Below, in pieces: positions 50,488 through 58,335 of a stretch of 64,000 nt of DNA. The stretch is taken from positions 1 through 64,000 of the forward strand of contig NZ_DAOKZA010000003.1 of NCBI RefSeq assembly GCF_035325925.1, written 5' to 3'. The stretch's first letter is position 1. Every line of letters starts with the position of its first letter. The DNA is from Calidifontimicrobium sp035325925. GTDB lineage: Bacteria > Pseudomonadota > Gammaproteobacteria > Burkholderiales > Burkholderiaceae_C. The notes under the pieces were generated by a model. That model had not been told where the DNA came from, did no database searches, and saw only the letters and a program-made list of their open reading frames with translations. Position numbers and translations under genes: made by a program.

Positions 50488-51279
50488 ATGGACGACACGA
50501 CCCTCGGCGATCACGGCGCGCGCGGTTCGCGCGGCATCCAGAGCATCGAGGTCGGCGGCCAGTTGCTGCTCGCGCTCGCCCATCACGGCCGACCGATGGC
50601 CCTGAAGGACCTCGCACGCGACGCCGGCATGCCACCCGCCAAGGCGCACCCCTACCTGGTCAGCTTCGGCAAGCTCGGGCTCGTCGAGCGCGACGCCGCC
50701 AGCGGCCACTATGGACTCGGCCCGCTGGCGCTGCAACTGGGGCTGATCAGCCTGCAGCAGTTCGACCCGGTGCGCCTGGCCACCGCGGTGATCGACGAGC
50801 TCGCGCAGGCGATCGGCCACACGATGGCGATCGCCGTGTGGGGCAATCGCGGGCCGACGATCGTGCGCGTCGCGCCGCCGCCCGGCGCGGTGCACGTGGC
50901 GATGCGCCACGGCACCGTGATGAGCCTGACCGGCACCGCGTCGGGCTGGTTGTTCGCCGCCTGGCGGCCGTGGGCCGAGGTCGCGCCGCTGCTGGCGATC
51001 GAACGCGCGGCGGCACCGATGTCGGACGCGTCGCTGCGCCGACGGCTCGACGAAGTGCGCGAGCGGCGCCTGGCGCGCGTCGTCGACGCGTCGCTGCCCG
51101 GCGTCAGCGCGCTGGCGGCGCCGGTGTTCGACGAACGCGGCGCGCTGCTGCTGTCGCTGACCGCGATCGGCCCGACCGCGGCGCTCGACACGGGCTGGGA
51201 CGGCGCGCCGGCCGCGCGGCTGCGCGACGCGGCCGACGACCTGTCGCGGCGCCTCGGCGGCACGCCGCCGCAGGCGTAG
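50488..51279 (+). CDS. IclR-family transcriptional regulator
   Basis: A 263-residue protein. Residues about 15-80 form the winged helix (IQSIEVGGQLLLALAHHGRPMALKDLARDAGMPPAKAHPYLVSF), and residues about 90-255 the ligand-binding IclR domain (GHTMAIAVWGNRGPTIVRV, LTGTASGWLFAA). It is divergent from the MBL-monooxygenase-hmgA-fahA operon and is its likely local regulator, responding to an aromatic acid. The ATG at 50488 is preceded by AGGAC. Confidence 0.92.
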   Translation: MDDTTLGDHGARGSRGIQSIEVGGQLLLALAHHGRPMALKDLARDAGMPPAKAHPYLVSFGKLGLVERDAASGHYGLGPLALQLGLISLQQFDPVRLATAVIDELAQAIGHTMAIAVWGNRGPTIVRVAPPPGAVHVAMRHGTVMSLTGTASGWLFAAWRPWAEVAPLLAIERAAAPMSDASLRRRLDEVRERRLARVVDASLPGVSALAAPVFDERGALLLSLTAIGPTAALDTGWDGAPAARLRDAADDLSRRLGGTPPQA

Positions 51280-51292
51280 GCCCGCGCGCCCG

Positions 51293-52102
51293 TCAGCCGA
51301 GCCGCGCCGCCAGCGCGCGCACGCGCTGCATAAAACGCGCCGGGTGCTCGACCGCGCTCAGGTGCGCGCTGTCGTCCCACACCTCGAGCCCGGCGCCGGC
51401 GATGCGCTGCGCAATGTCGCGCGCCATCGCCGGCGGTGTGCCCTGGTCGTGCGCGCCCGCGATCACGAACGTCGGGCACGCGATGGCGCCGAGCGCGTCG
51501 AGCCAGTCGACGCCCGCCACCGCGTGGCAGGCCGCGACGTAACCCTGCGCGTCGCAGCGCAGCAGCGTCGCGCGCAGCGCCACGGCGGCCTGCGGGTGCG
51601 CCGCGCGGAACGCCGGCGTCAGCCAGCGCTCGATCGCCGCGTCGGCCACCGCAGCGAGGCCGCGGGCCTCGACCTCGGCGATGCGTTGACGCCACACCGG
51701 CAGCGCGTCGGCCGGGTATCGCGCCGCGGTGTTGGCCAGCAGCAGCGCGCGCACGCGGTCGGGGTGGCGCAGCGCCAGCCCCTGCGCGACCATGCCGCCC
51801 ATCGACAAGCCGACGAACAGCACGCCGCCGCGGCCCCAGTCGTCGACGACGCGCGCCGCGTCGTCGGCGAGCTGCTCCATCGTGTACGGCCCCGCCGGCA
51901 CCGCCGAGCCGCCGTGGCCGCGGTGGTCGACACACAGCACCGGGTGCGCGTCGGCGAGCTCGTCGGCCACCGCGTCCCACATCGACGCGTCGAGCCCGAG
52001 CGCGTGCGCCAGCAGCACCGGCACGCCGCGGCCACCGCGCTCGTACAGGCGAGCGTGCAGCGCCGGCGCCGAGCGGCTGGTCCAGGTCTCGAAGTCGGCC
52101 AC
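51293..52102 (-). CDS. Alpha/beta hydrolase, 3-oxoadipate enol-lactonase-like
   Basis: A 269-residue hydrolase. The nucleophile elbow is GLSMGGMVAQGLALRHPDRVRALLLANTAARYP, close to PcaD. The acid is in GAHDQGTPP and the His in DSAHLSAVEHPARF. PcaD-like enzymes open 3-oxoadipate enol-lactone in the beta-ketoadipate pathway, but no other pca gene is present, so a related lactone or ester is possible. The start is a GTG at 52102 with AGGGGG upstream. It follows sapC at a 14-bp gap in the same direction. Confidence 0.8.
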   Translation of the reverse strand: MADFETWTSRSAPALHARLYERGGRGVPVLLAHALGLDASMWDAVADELADAHPVLCVDHRGHGGSAVPAGPYTMEQLADDAARVVDDWGRGGVLFVGLSMGGMVAQGLALRHPDRVRALLLANTAARYPADALPVWRQRIAEVEARGLAAVADAAIERWLTPAFRAAHPQAAVALRATLLRCDAQGYVAACHAVAGVDWLDALGAIACPTFVIAGAHDQGTPPAMARDIAQRIAGAGLEVWDDSAHLSAVEHPARFMQRVRALAARLG

Positions 52103-52116
52103 CGCCGCCCCCTTGC

Positions 52117-52860
52117 TCAGGGCGCCGCCGCGCGGCGTCGCCGCTCGACCAGCCGGCGCAGGTTGCCCAGCGACACCTGGTGCAGCGTGATCAGCGCCAG
52201 CACGCCGCTGCGGTGCAGCTCGACGACGGTCGCGTCGTCGAGCGCGGCGAAGCGCTGCTCGTCGACCGCGAGGAAGCCGTCGACGCCGAGCTTGCTGCCG
52301 TCGGGCAGCGTCGCGTCGAAGCGCATGTCGCGCAGCAGGTCGAGCGCGAGCAGGCGCTCGCAGAACACGCGCGTGCGCTGCGTCTCGCCTTCGAGCCGGT
52401 CGAGCAGTGCGTGCATCTCGCGCAGCCTCGGCCCTTCCTGACCGTCGGCGTCGAACAGCGGCAGGCCTTCGGTGTCGGAGAAGCCGGCCCAGGCACGGTC
52501 GATGCACAGCACGCGACGCTGCGCGTCGACCTGGGCGGTGGCGAACGGGTAGGCGCGCAGCTGCGCCGGCATGTAGTCGGCGCACCAGCGCGTGCCCTCG
52601 ACGAACAGGTTCTCGCCCTGCGCGAGCCCGAACACCGCCACCGGCGCGACCAGCGGCCGGCCGCCGGACTCGTCCTTGCCGGCGCGCACGAACACCAGCG
52701 GGAACTCCTTGCACAGGTCGGCGAACTCGACGGCGGCGACGAAGTACGCGTTCAGCCCAGCGGCCACCGACCAGTCGGGTGCGCCGGGGCGGATCTTCAG
52801 CGCGCGGTGGGCCTCGCGGTCGAGCGCCACCGGCTGGCGGTGCAGCGCGGGATGGATCAC
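52117..52860 (-). CDS. SapC family protein
   Basis: A 247-residue protein of the SapC family, named from an S-layer-associated protein; its biochemical role is unknown. Conserved parts are FVAAVEFADLCKEFPLVFVR, FGLAQGENLFVEGTRWCADYMPAQLRAYPF and GFLAVDEQRFAALDDATVVELHRSGVL. No signal peptide is visible. The start is the GTG at 52860, with GGGAGAAAC upstream, and it overlaps the end of the CNNM/CBS gene by 4 bp (GTGA). Confidence 0.85.
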   Translation of the reverse strand: MIHPALHRQPVALDREAHRALKIRPGAPDWSVAAGLNAYFVAAVEFADLCKEFPLVFVRAGKDESGGRPLVAPVAVFGLAQGENLFVEGTRWCADYMPAQLRAYPFATAQVDAQRRVLCIDRAWAGFSDTEGLPLFDADGQEGPRLREMHALLDRLEGETQRTRVFCERLLALDLLRDMRFDATLPDGSKLGVDGFLAVDEQRFAALDDATVVELHRSGVLALITLHQVSLGNLRRLVERRRRAAAP

Positions 52861-54173
52861 GTCGTTTCTCCCGGGGGGGGCGGTGGCAGCGGACTGACCA
52901 TGACCTTGTCGACGCGCTTGCCGTCCATGTCGACGATCTCGAAGCGCCAGCCCTGCCACTCGACCTGGTCGGCGACCTGCGGCAGCCGCCCGAGCAGCAG
53001 CATGATCATGCCGGCCAGCGTGTTGTAGCGCCCGCGCTCCTCGTCGGGCAGGTTGCGCAGCTGCAGCCGGTCCTTCAGTTCGGGCACCGGGATCAGCCCG
53101 TCGAGCAGCCAGCTGCCGTCGTCGCGCTGCACCGCCCAGGCCTCCTCCTCGTCGCCGGCGGCGGGGGTGAACTCGCCGGTGATCGCCTCGAGCAGGTCGC
53201 GCACCGTGACCACGCCCTGCACGGCGCCGTACTCGTCGACGACGAACACCAGTTCGGCGCCCGAGAGCTTGAAGTGCTCGAGCAGCTCCATGCCGGACAG
53301 GGTCTCGGGCACGAACACCGGGGGCTCGAGCTGGTCGGCCAGCGACAGCGGCTGGCCGTGCACCATCTGACGCAGCAGGCGCTGCGACGAGACCACGCCG
53401 AGCACGTCGTCGAGGCCGCCGCGACACACCGGGTAGCGCGAGTGCGCGCCCTCGTCGAGCACGCGGCGGACCTCCTCGGCGTCGGCGGTCGCGTCGATCC
53501 ACACGATCTCGGCGCGCGGGATCATCATCGAGCCGATCTGGCGCTCGTCGAGCAGGAACACGTTGCGCACCATGCGGTGCTCCTGCGCCTCGATCACCCC
53601 GGCGCCCACGCCCTCCTCGAGCTGCGCGGCGATCTCCTCCTCGGTGACGCTGGCCCCGGGCGCGTTGCCGCTGATGCCCAGCAGCCGCAGCACGCCGTGC
53701 GTCGACGTCGACAGCAGGTGCACGAAGGGTTTGGTCGCGGTCGACAGCCACAGCATCGGTCGCGCCACCAGCCGCGCGACGGCCTCCGGGTACATCTGGC
53801 CCAGCCGCTTGGGCACCAGTTCGCCGAACACGATCGTGCAGTAGGTGATCAGCACGATGACGCCGGCGGTGGCGACGATCTGCGCGACCTGTTCGGACCA
53901 GCCGTAGGTGGTGCCGAGCCAGGCCGCCAGCGGCTGCGCGAACGCGGCCTCGCCGACGATGCCGTTGAGCAGGCCGATCGAGGTGATGCCGACCTGCACC
54001 GTCGACAGCCAGCGCGTGGGGTCGTCGTGCAGCGCCATCGCGGCGCGCGCCCCGCCGTCGCCGGTTTCGACCATCACCTGCAGCCGGGCCTTGCGTGCCG
54101 CCGTCAGCCCCATCTCGGCCATCGCGAAGGCGCCGTTGAGCAGAATCAGGAAGACCAGTAACGCCGTGTCCAT
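52857..54173 (-). CDS. CNNM/CorC-type membrane protein with CBS pair
   Basis: A 438-residue protein. Residues 1-190 form the CNNM (DUF21) membrane domain with MAEMGLTAARKARLQ and VFGELVPKRLGQMYPEAVA. Residues about 205-330 are two CBS domains (MMIPRAEIVWIDA and VFVVDEYGAVQGVVTVRDLLEAI). Residues about 350-430 are the CorC_HlyC domain. Relatives act in Mg2+ or other divalent-ion efflux and are often mis-named haemolysins. The product ends in a Pro-rich tail. It overlaps sapC by 4 bp, a pairing I cannot explain functionally. Confidence 0.9.
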   Translation of the reverse strand: MDTALLVFLILLNGAFAMAEMGLTAARKARLQVMVETGDGGARAAMALHDDPTRWLSTVQVGITSIGLLNGIVGEAAFAQPLAAWLGTTYGWSEQVAQIVATAGVIVLITYCTIVFGELVPKRLGQMYPEAVARLVARPMLWLSTATKPFVHLLSTSTHGVLRLLGISGNAPGASVTEEEIAAQLEEGVGAGVIEAQEHRMVRNVFLLDERQIGSMMIPRAEIVWIDATADAEEVRRVLDEGAHSRYPVCRGGLDDVLGVVSSQRLLRQMVHGQPLSLADQLEPPVFVPETLSGMELLEHFKLSGAELVFVVDEYGAVQGVVTVRDLLEAITGEFTPAAGDEEEAWAVQRDDGSWLLDGLIPVPELKDRLQLRNLPDEERGRYNTLAGMIMLLLGRLPQVADQVEWQGWRFEIVDMDGKRVDKVMVSPLPPPPPGETT

Positions 54174-54269
54174 CGAGGACCCGGCCGTGGTCGTGCCGGG
54201 TGCGGTTGCGCAGCGTGCAAGGGTAGCAGACGCCACCGGCGCCCCGGCGCGCGCCGGCACAATGCGCCG

Positions 54270-55091
54270 ATGCACTACCTGATCGGCGACCTGCAGGGCT
54301 GCGACGACGCCTTCGCGCGGCTGCTCGCCGAGATCGGCTTCTCGCCTTCGCGCGACCGCCTGCACCTGCTCGGCGACCTGGTCAACCGCGGCCCCGCGTC
54401 GCTGGCGGTGCTGCAGCGCCTCGAACGCCTGGGCGGCAGCGCGGTCGCGCTGCTGGGCAACCACGACCTGCACCTGCTCGCGGTGGCGCACGGCGTGCGC
54501 CCCGAACACCGCAGCGACACGCTGCGCGACATCCTGGCGCACCCGCGGCGCGACGCCTGGATCGAGCAGCTGCGCCGGCTGCCGCTGGCCGACACCGCGC
54601 ACGGCTGGTTGCTCGTGCATGCCGGCGTCGCGCCGCAGTGGGACGCGTCGCAGGCGCTGGCGCTGGCGCGCGAGGTCGAGACCCTGCTGCGCGGCCCCGA
54701 CCTGCCCGGGTTCCTGCGGGTCATGTACGGCAACGAGCCGGCGCGCTGGCGCGACGACCTGCAAGGCGTCGACCGCTGGCGCTGCGCGATCAACGTGTTC
54801 ACGCGCATCCGCTTCGTCGACGCCGACGGCACGCTCGACTTCAGGGTCAAGGAGGGCGCCGCCGCGGCGCCGCCGGGGCTGGTGCCGTGGTACGACGCAC
54901 CCCGGCGGCGCAGCGCCGGCGCGCCGATCGCGTTCGGCCACTGGAGCACGCTGGGTCTGCTCGAGCGGCCGGACCTGCTCGCGCTCGACACCGGCTGCGT
55001 GTGGGGCGGCCAGCTCACCGCGGTGCGCGTCGACGGCGGCCGCCGCGAGGTGACCCAGGTGGCCTGCGCGCAGTCAGCGGTGCCGGGATGA
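54270..55091 (+). CDS. apaH: Bis(5'-nucleosyl)-tetraphosphatase, symmetrical
   Basis: A 273-residue calcineurin-like phosphoesterase that cleaves Ap4A to two ADP. The metal-binding motifs are IGDLQGC, LLGDLVNRGP and LLGNHDLHLL, with His in LLVHAGVAP and GHWS. CVWGGQLTAVRVD near the end is typical of ApaH. Length is as usual (about 270-280). It is followed by tRNA-Ser about 56 bp downstream. Confidence 0.95.
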   Translation: MHYLIGDLQGCDDAFARLLAEIGFSPSRDRLHLLGDLVNRGPASLAVLQRLERLGGSAVALLGNHDLHLLAVAHGVRPEHRSDTLRDILAHPRRDAWIEQLRRLPLADTAHGWLLVHAGVAPQWDASQALALAREVETLLRGPDLPGFLRVMYGNEPARWRDDLQGVDRWRCAINVFTRIRFVDADGTLDFRVKEGAAAAPPGLVPWYDAPRRRSAGAPIAFGHWSTLGLLERPDLLALDTGCVWGGQLTAVRVDGGRREVTQVACAQSAVPG

Positions 55092-55147
55092 CGACGTGCA
55101 CGGGACGCACCGGGGCCCGGGCGGCGCTACAGTGCGTCGTCGACGAC

Positions 55148-55235
55148 GGAAGCGTGGCCGAGTGGTTGAAGGCACCGGTCTTGAAAACCGGCAACGGGCA
55201 ACCGTTCGTGGGTTCGAATCCCACCGCTTCCGCCA
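55148..55235 (+). tRNA. serT: tRNA-Ser (anticodon UGA)
   Basis: 88 bases including an encoded 3' CCA. The acceptor pairs GGAAGCG with CGCTTCC, the discriminator is G, and the anticodon TGA lies at 55182-55184 in the loop CTTGAAA closed by CCGGT / ACCGG. A long variable arm, as expected for serine, precedes the T-arm GTGGG-TTCGAAT-CCCAC. It reads UCN (UCA) codons. Confidence 0.97.
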
Positions 55236-55242
55236 GCGCTGA

Positions 55243-56379
55243 ATGACCGACACGCACGCCGATCGCTTCGACCTCGCCATCGTCGGCGCCGGCATCGCGG
55301 GCGCGTCGGTCGCGTTTTTCGCCAGCGCGCACGCGCGGGTGCTGCTGCTCGAGGGCGAGGCACAGCCGGGCCACCACAGCACCGGGCGCTCGGCGGCGAT
55401 GTTCATGGAGAGCTACGGCCCGCCGCAGGTGCGCGCGCTGACGCGCGCCAGCCGCGACTTCCTCGAGCACCCGCCGGCGGGCTTCTGCGACGTGCCGCTG
55501 CTGCACCCGCGCGGCGCGCTGTACGTGGCCGGCGCCGCGCACGTGGCCGAGGCCCGCGCGCTGCACGACGCGCTGCGCCGCGACGGCTGCCCGGCGCAGT
55601 GGCTCGACGCCGCGCAGGCGATCACCCGCGTGCCGGTGCTGCGCCCCGAGGCCAGCGCCGCCGCGGTGTTCGACCCGCTGGCCGCCGACCTCGACGTCGA
55701 CGCGCTGCACCAGGGCTTCCTGCGCGGTGCGCGCGCGCACGGCGCGCGGCTCGTGTGCGGCGCGCCGGTCGACGCACTGCAGCGCGACGCCGGTGGCTGG
55801 CGCATCGACACCGGCGCGCACCGCTGGCACGCGAGCGTCGTCGTCGACGCCGCCGGCGCCTGGGTCGACGAGGTCGCGGCGCTGGCCGGCGTCGCGCCGA
55901 TCGGCATCGAGCCGCGCCGCCGCACCGCGTTCGTGTTCGCGCCGCCCGACGGCGTCGATGCGCGCGGCTGGCCCTGCGTCGCCGCGGTCGACGAGGGCTG
56001 GTACTTCAAGCCCGACGCCGGGCTGCTGCTCGGCTCGCCGGCCAACGCCGACCCCGTCGCGCCGCACGACGTCCTGCCCGAGGAGCTCGACGTCGCGCTG
56101 GGCATCCACCGCATCGAGCAGGCGACGACGCTGACGATCCGCCGCCCGCGCCGCACCTGGGCCGGGCTGCGCTCGTTCGTCGCCGACGGCGAACCGGTCG
56201 GCGGCTTCGACCCGCTCGCGCCCGGCTTCTTCTGGGTCGCCGCGCTGGGCGGCTACGGCATCCAGACCGCCGCCGCGATGGGCGCCACCTGCGCCGCGCT
56301 GCTCACCGGCCGGCCGCTGCCCGACGCCGTCGTGCGCGAGGGCATCGACGCGCACGCGCTGCGCGTGCGCCGCGCCTGA
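55243..56379 (+). CDS. FAD-dependent oxidoreductase, DadA/glycine oxidase family
   Basis: A 378-residue flavoprotein of the DAO superfamily. LAIVGAGIAGASVAFFAS is the FAD fold. HHSTGRSAAMFMESYGPP and the late PGFFWVAALGGYGIQTAAAMG fit small D-amino-acid or sarcosine-type oxidases and dehydrogenases. The substrate is probably an amine or D-amino acid. The ATG is only 7 bp after the tRNA-Ser CCA with no RBS, so the message is probably made from the tRNA promoter and freed by tRNA processing. Confidence 0.85.
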   Translation: MTDTHADRFDLAIVGAGIAGASVAFFASAHARVLLLEGEAQPGHHSTGRSAAMFMESYGPPQVRALTRASRDFLEHPPAGFCDVPLLHPRGALYVAGAAHVAEARALHDALRRDGCPAQWLDAAQAITRVPVLRPEASAAAVFDPLAADLDVDALHQGFLRGARAHGARLVCGAPVDALQRDAGGWRIDTGAHRWHASVVVDAAGAWVDEVAALAGVAPIGIEPRRRTAFVFAPPDGVDARGWPCVAAVDEGWYFKPDAGLLLGSPANADPVAPHDVLPEELDVALGIHRIEQATTLTIRRPRRTWAGLRSFVADGEPVGGFDPLAPGFFWVAALGGYGIQTAAAMGATCAALLTGRPLPDAVVREGIDAHALRVRRA

Positions 56380-56449
56380 GCTGCGCCGGCGGCGCCCGCG
56401 ACGACCCGCCGACATCCAGGCCGGCGCGCCGGGCCGGGGCGCCGCGGGG

Positions 56450-58222
56450 TCAGGCCGTGCAAGTGCGGTTCTTGCCGGTGCGCTTGGCCTCGTAGAGCGC
56501 CTCGTCGGCGCGCTCGAGCGCCGCGTCGATCGGCTCGCCCGGCACCCAGGCGGTGACGCCGGCCGAGAAGGTCACGAACACCTCGCGACCTTCGTGCAGG
56601 AACAGGCTGGCCGTGAGCGCGCGCTGCAGCCGCGTCAGCACCTGCTGTGCCTCGCCGACGGCGGTCCCCGGCAGCAGCACGACGAACTCCTCGCCACCCC
56701 AGCGCCCGAGCGTGTCGGCCGGGCGCAGCGCGTCGCGCACGCGCGCGGCCAGCGACTTCAGCGCCACGTCGCCGGCCGCGTGCCCCAGCGTGTCGTTGAG
56801 CTTCTTGAAGTTGTCGATGTCCAGCAACCCGATCGCCAGCGGCGCGGGCGCACCGTCGGCGTCGGCGCGCTGCGCGCGCGAGCGCTCGACGTCGAAGGCG
56901 CGCAGCAGCCCGCGGCGGTTCGCCACCTCGGTCAGCGCGTCGGTCGACACTTCGTCGGACAGGCGGCGCAGCTCGTCTTCGAGGGCGCGCACGCGCTGCT
57001 CGAGCTCGAGCGCGCGTGCGTGCTCGCCGGCCAGCCGCTCGCGCGCCGCGTGCACGCCGTCGCGCACCTCGCGGTTGTCGGCCAGCATCTGCTGCACCAG
57101 GCCGGCGAGCTGGTCGATCGAGTCGGCCTCGCGGATGCGCGCCTCGTACTGCCCGAGCCGTTCGCCGTAGCCGCCGGTGCGCGCGTCGACGTCGCCGAGC
57201 TGCGCGAGCAGGCTGGCGACCAGCGCGCGCAGCGCGTCGCGCGCGCGGTCGCGCTCGGCGCGCAGCTGCTGCTGGCGCGCCCGCGTGTGCGCCAGCAGCT
57301 CGGCGGCGGCCTTGACGCCGCGCACCGACACGCCCGCGTCCAGCCGCGCCTCGAGCGCACGCACCTGCCCCTGCGCCCAGCTCGCGTCCTCGGCCAGGTC
57401 GGCCAGCCCGGCGGTCAGCTCGCGGCACAGCGCGGCGAGCTGGTCGACCAGATGGTGCCGGTGGCCCAGCCAGCGTCGCGCGCGCTCGCAGGCGTCGCCG
57501 ATGCGTGCGACCAGCCCCGGATCGGCACCGTCGCGCGCCACCGCGTCGGCCAGCTGCGCCAGTTCGTCGGCCAGTGCCAAGGCGCGGGTATCGTCGCCGG
57601 GCAGCGCCGCGCGCAGCGTGCGCCCGAGGTGGTCGGCCAGCGCCGGCCACGCGGCGGCCGGCGTCGCGTCGGCCGCCGCCGCGGTCGTGCCCGTCGACGG
57701 CGCGCCACCCGGCTCGGCAACGGCGGGCGGCGCATCGGCGGGCGCGTCGAGCCCGGTGTCGACGAAGTCGGCCGCCGCGTCGTGCTCCCACTGCGCGAGC
57801 AGCTGCTGCAGCCGCTGCTGCAGTCGCTGCGCGTCGCTGCGGCTGCCGTCGAGCACGCGCTGCAGGCTGTCCTTGCGCCGCGCCTGAGTCCAGTGACGCC
57901 CGCCGCGCTCGACGCCGCGCGCGACGCGCGCGATCAGCGCCGCCCACGCGGGACCCGGGTCGTCGAGCGCGTCGAGCTGGCGCTGCGCGTCGTCCCAGCG
58001 CGCGGCGAGCAGGCTGGCCAGCAACTCGCTTCGGCGTGCGGGGTCGTCGACGGCGCGCTGCAGCAGCGTCTCGAACACGCCGCGCGCCCGCGGCGGCAGC
58101 GCCGTGCCGGCACCGCCCTCGTCGGCCCAGGCGCGCGCGAAGTTCTCGGGGGTCGGCTCGAGATGCTGCTGCGCCAGCCTGCGCAGCGCGGCCTTGGCGA
58201 TCTGCGCCGGCGTGTCGGCCAT
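56450..58222 (-). CDS. Diguanylate cyclase with long coiled-coil N-terminus
   Basis: A 590-residue cytoplasmic protein. The C-terminal GGDEF domain has an intact GGEEF active site (509-513) and an RxxD inhibitory site (500-503) at the normal five-residue spacing, so it should make c-di-GMP and be feedback-inhibited. The first 420 residues are Ala/Arg-rich helices and coiled coil (ELEQRVRALEDELRRLSDEV just before GGDEF). MADTPAQIAKAALRRLAQQHLEPTPENFARAW resembles the N-terminus of other proteobacterial GGDEF proteins. No membrane segment is visible. Confidence 0.9.
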   Translation of the reverse strand: MADTPAQIAKAALRRLAQQHLEPTPENFARAWADEGGAGTALPPRARGVFETLLQRAVDDPARRSELLASLLAARWDDAQRQLDALDDPGPAWAALIARVARGVERGGRHWTQARRKDSLQRVLDGSRSDAQRLQQRLQQLLAQWEHDAAADFVDTGLDAPADAPPAVAEPGGAPSTGTTAAAADATPAAAWPALADHLGRTLRAALPGDDTRALALADELAQLADAVARDGADPGLVARIGDACERARRWLGHRHHLVDQLAALCRELTAGLADLAEDASWAQGQVRALEARLDAGVSVRGVKAAAELLAHTRARQQQLRAERDRARDALRALVASLLAQLGDVDARTGGYGERLGQYEARIREADSIDQLAGLVQQMLADNREVRDGVHAARERLAGEHARALELEQRVRALEDELRRLSDEVSTDALTEVANRRGLLRAFDVERSRAQRADADGAPAPLAIGLLDIDNFKKLNDTLGHAAGDVALKSLAARVRDALRPADTLGRWGGEEFVVLLPGTAVGEAQQVLTRLQRALTASLFLHEGREVFVTFSAGVTAWVPGEPIDAALERADEALYEAKRTGKNRTCTA

Positions 58223-58335
58223 CGGCGCCGGTCAGCGCGGCCGTGCGGGCGGCGTCCCGGGGCAGCGCCGGCCCGCCCCGAGTGGCCGCGGCGCCCACGA
58301 GCGGCGCGCTGGGCCCAGCCCGGCCCCGGGGCCGC

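Noticed and set aside
56421..56432. 12-bp palindrome CCGGCGCGCCGG between convergent genes
   Set aside because: It may help termination, but it has no loop or T-run and similar words are frequent, so I did not list it as a feature.
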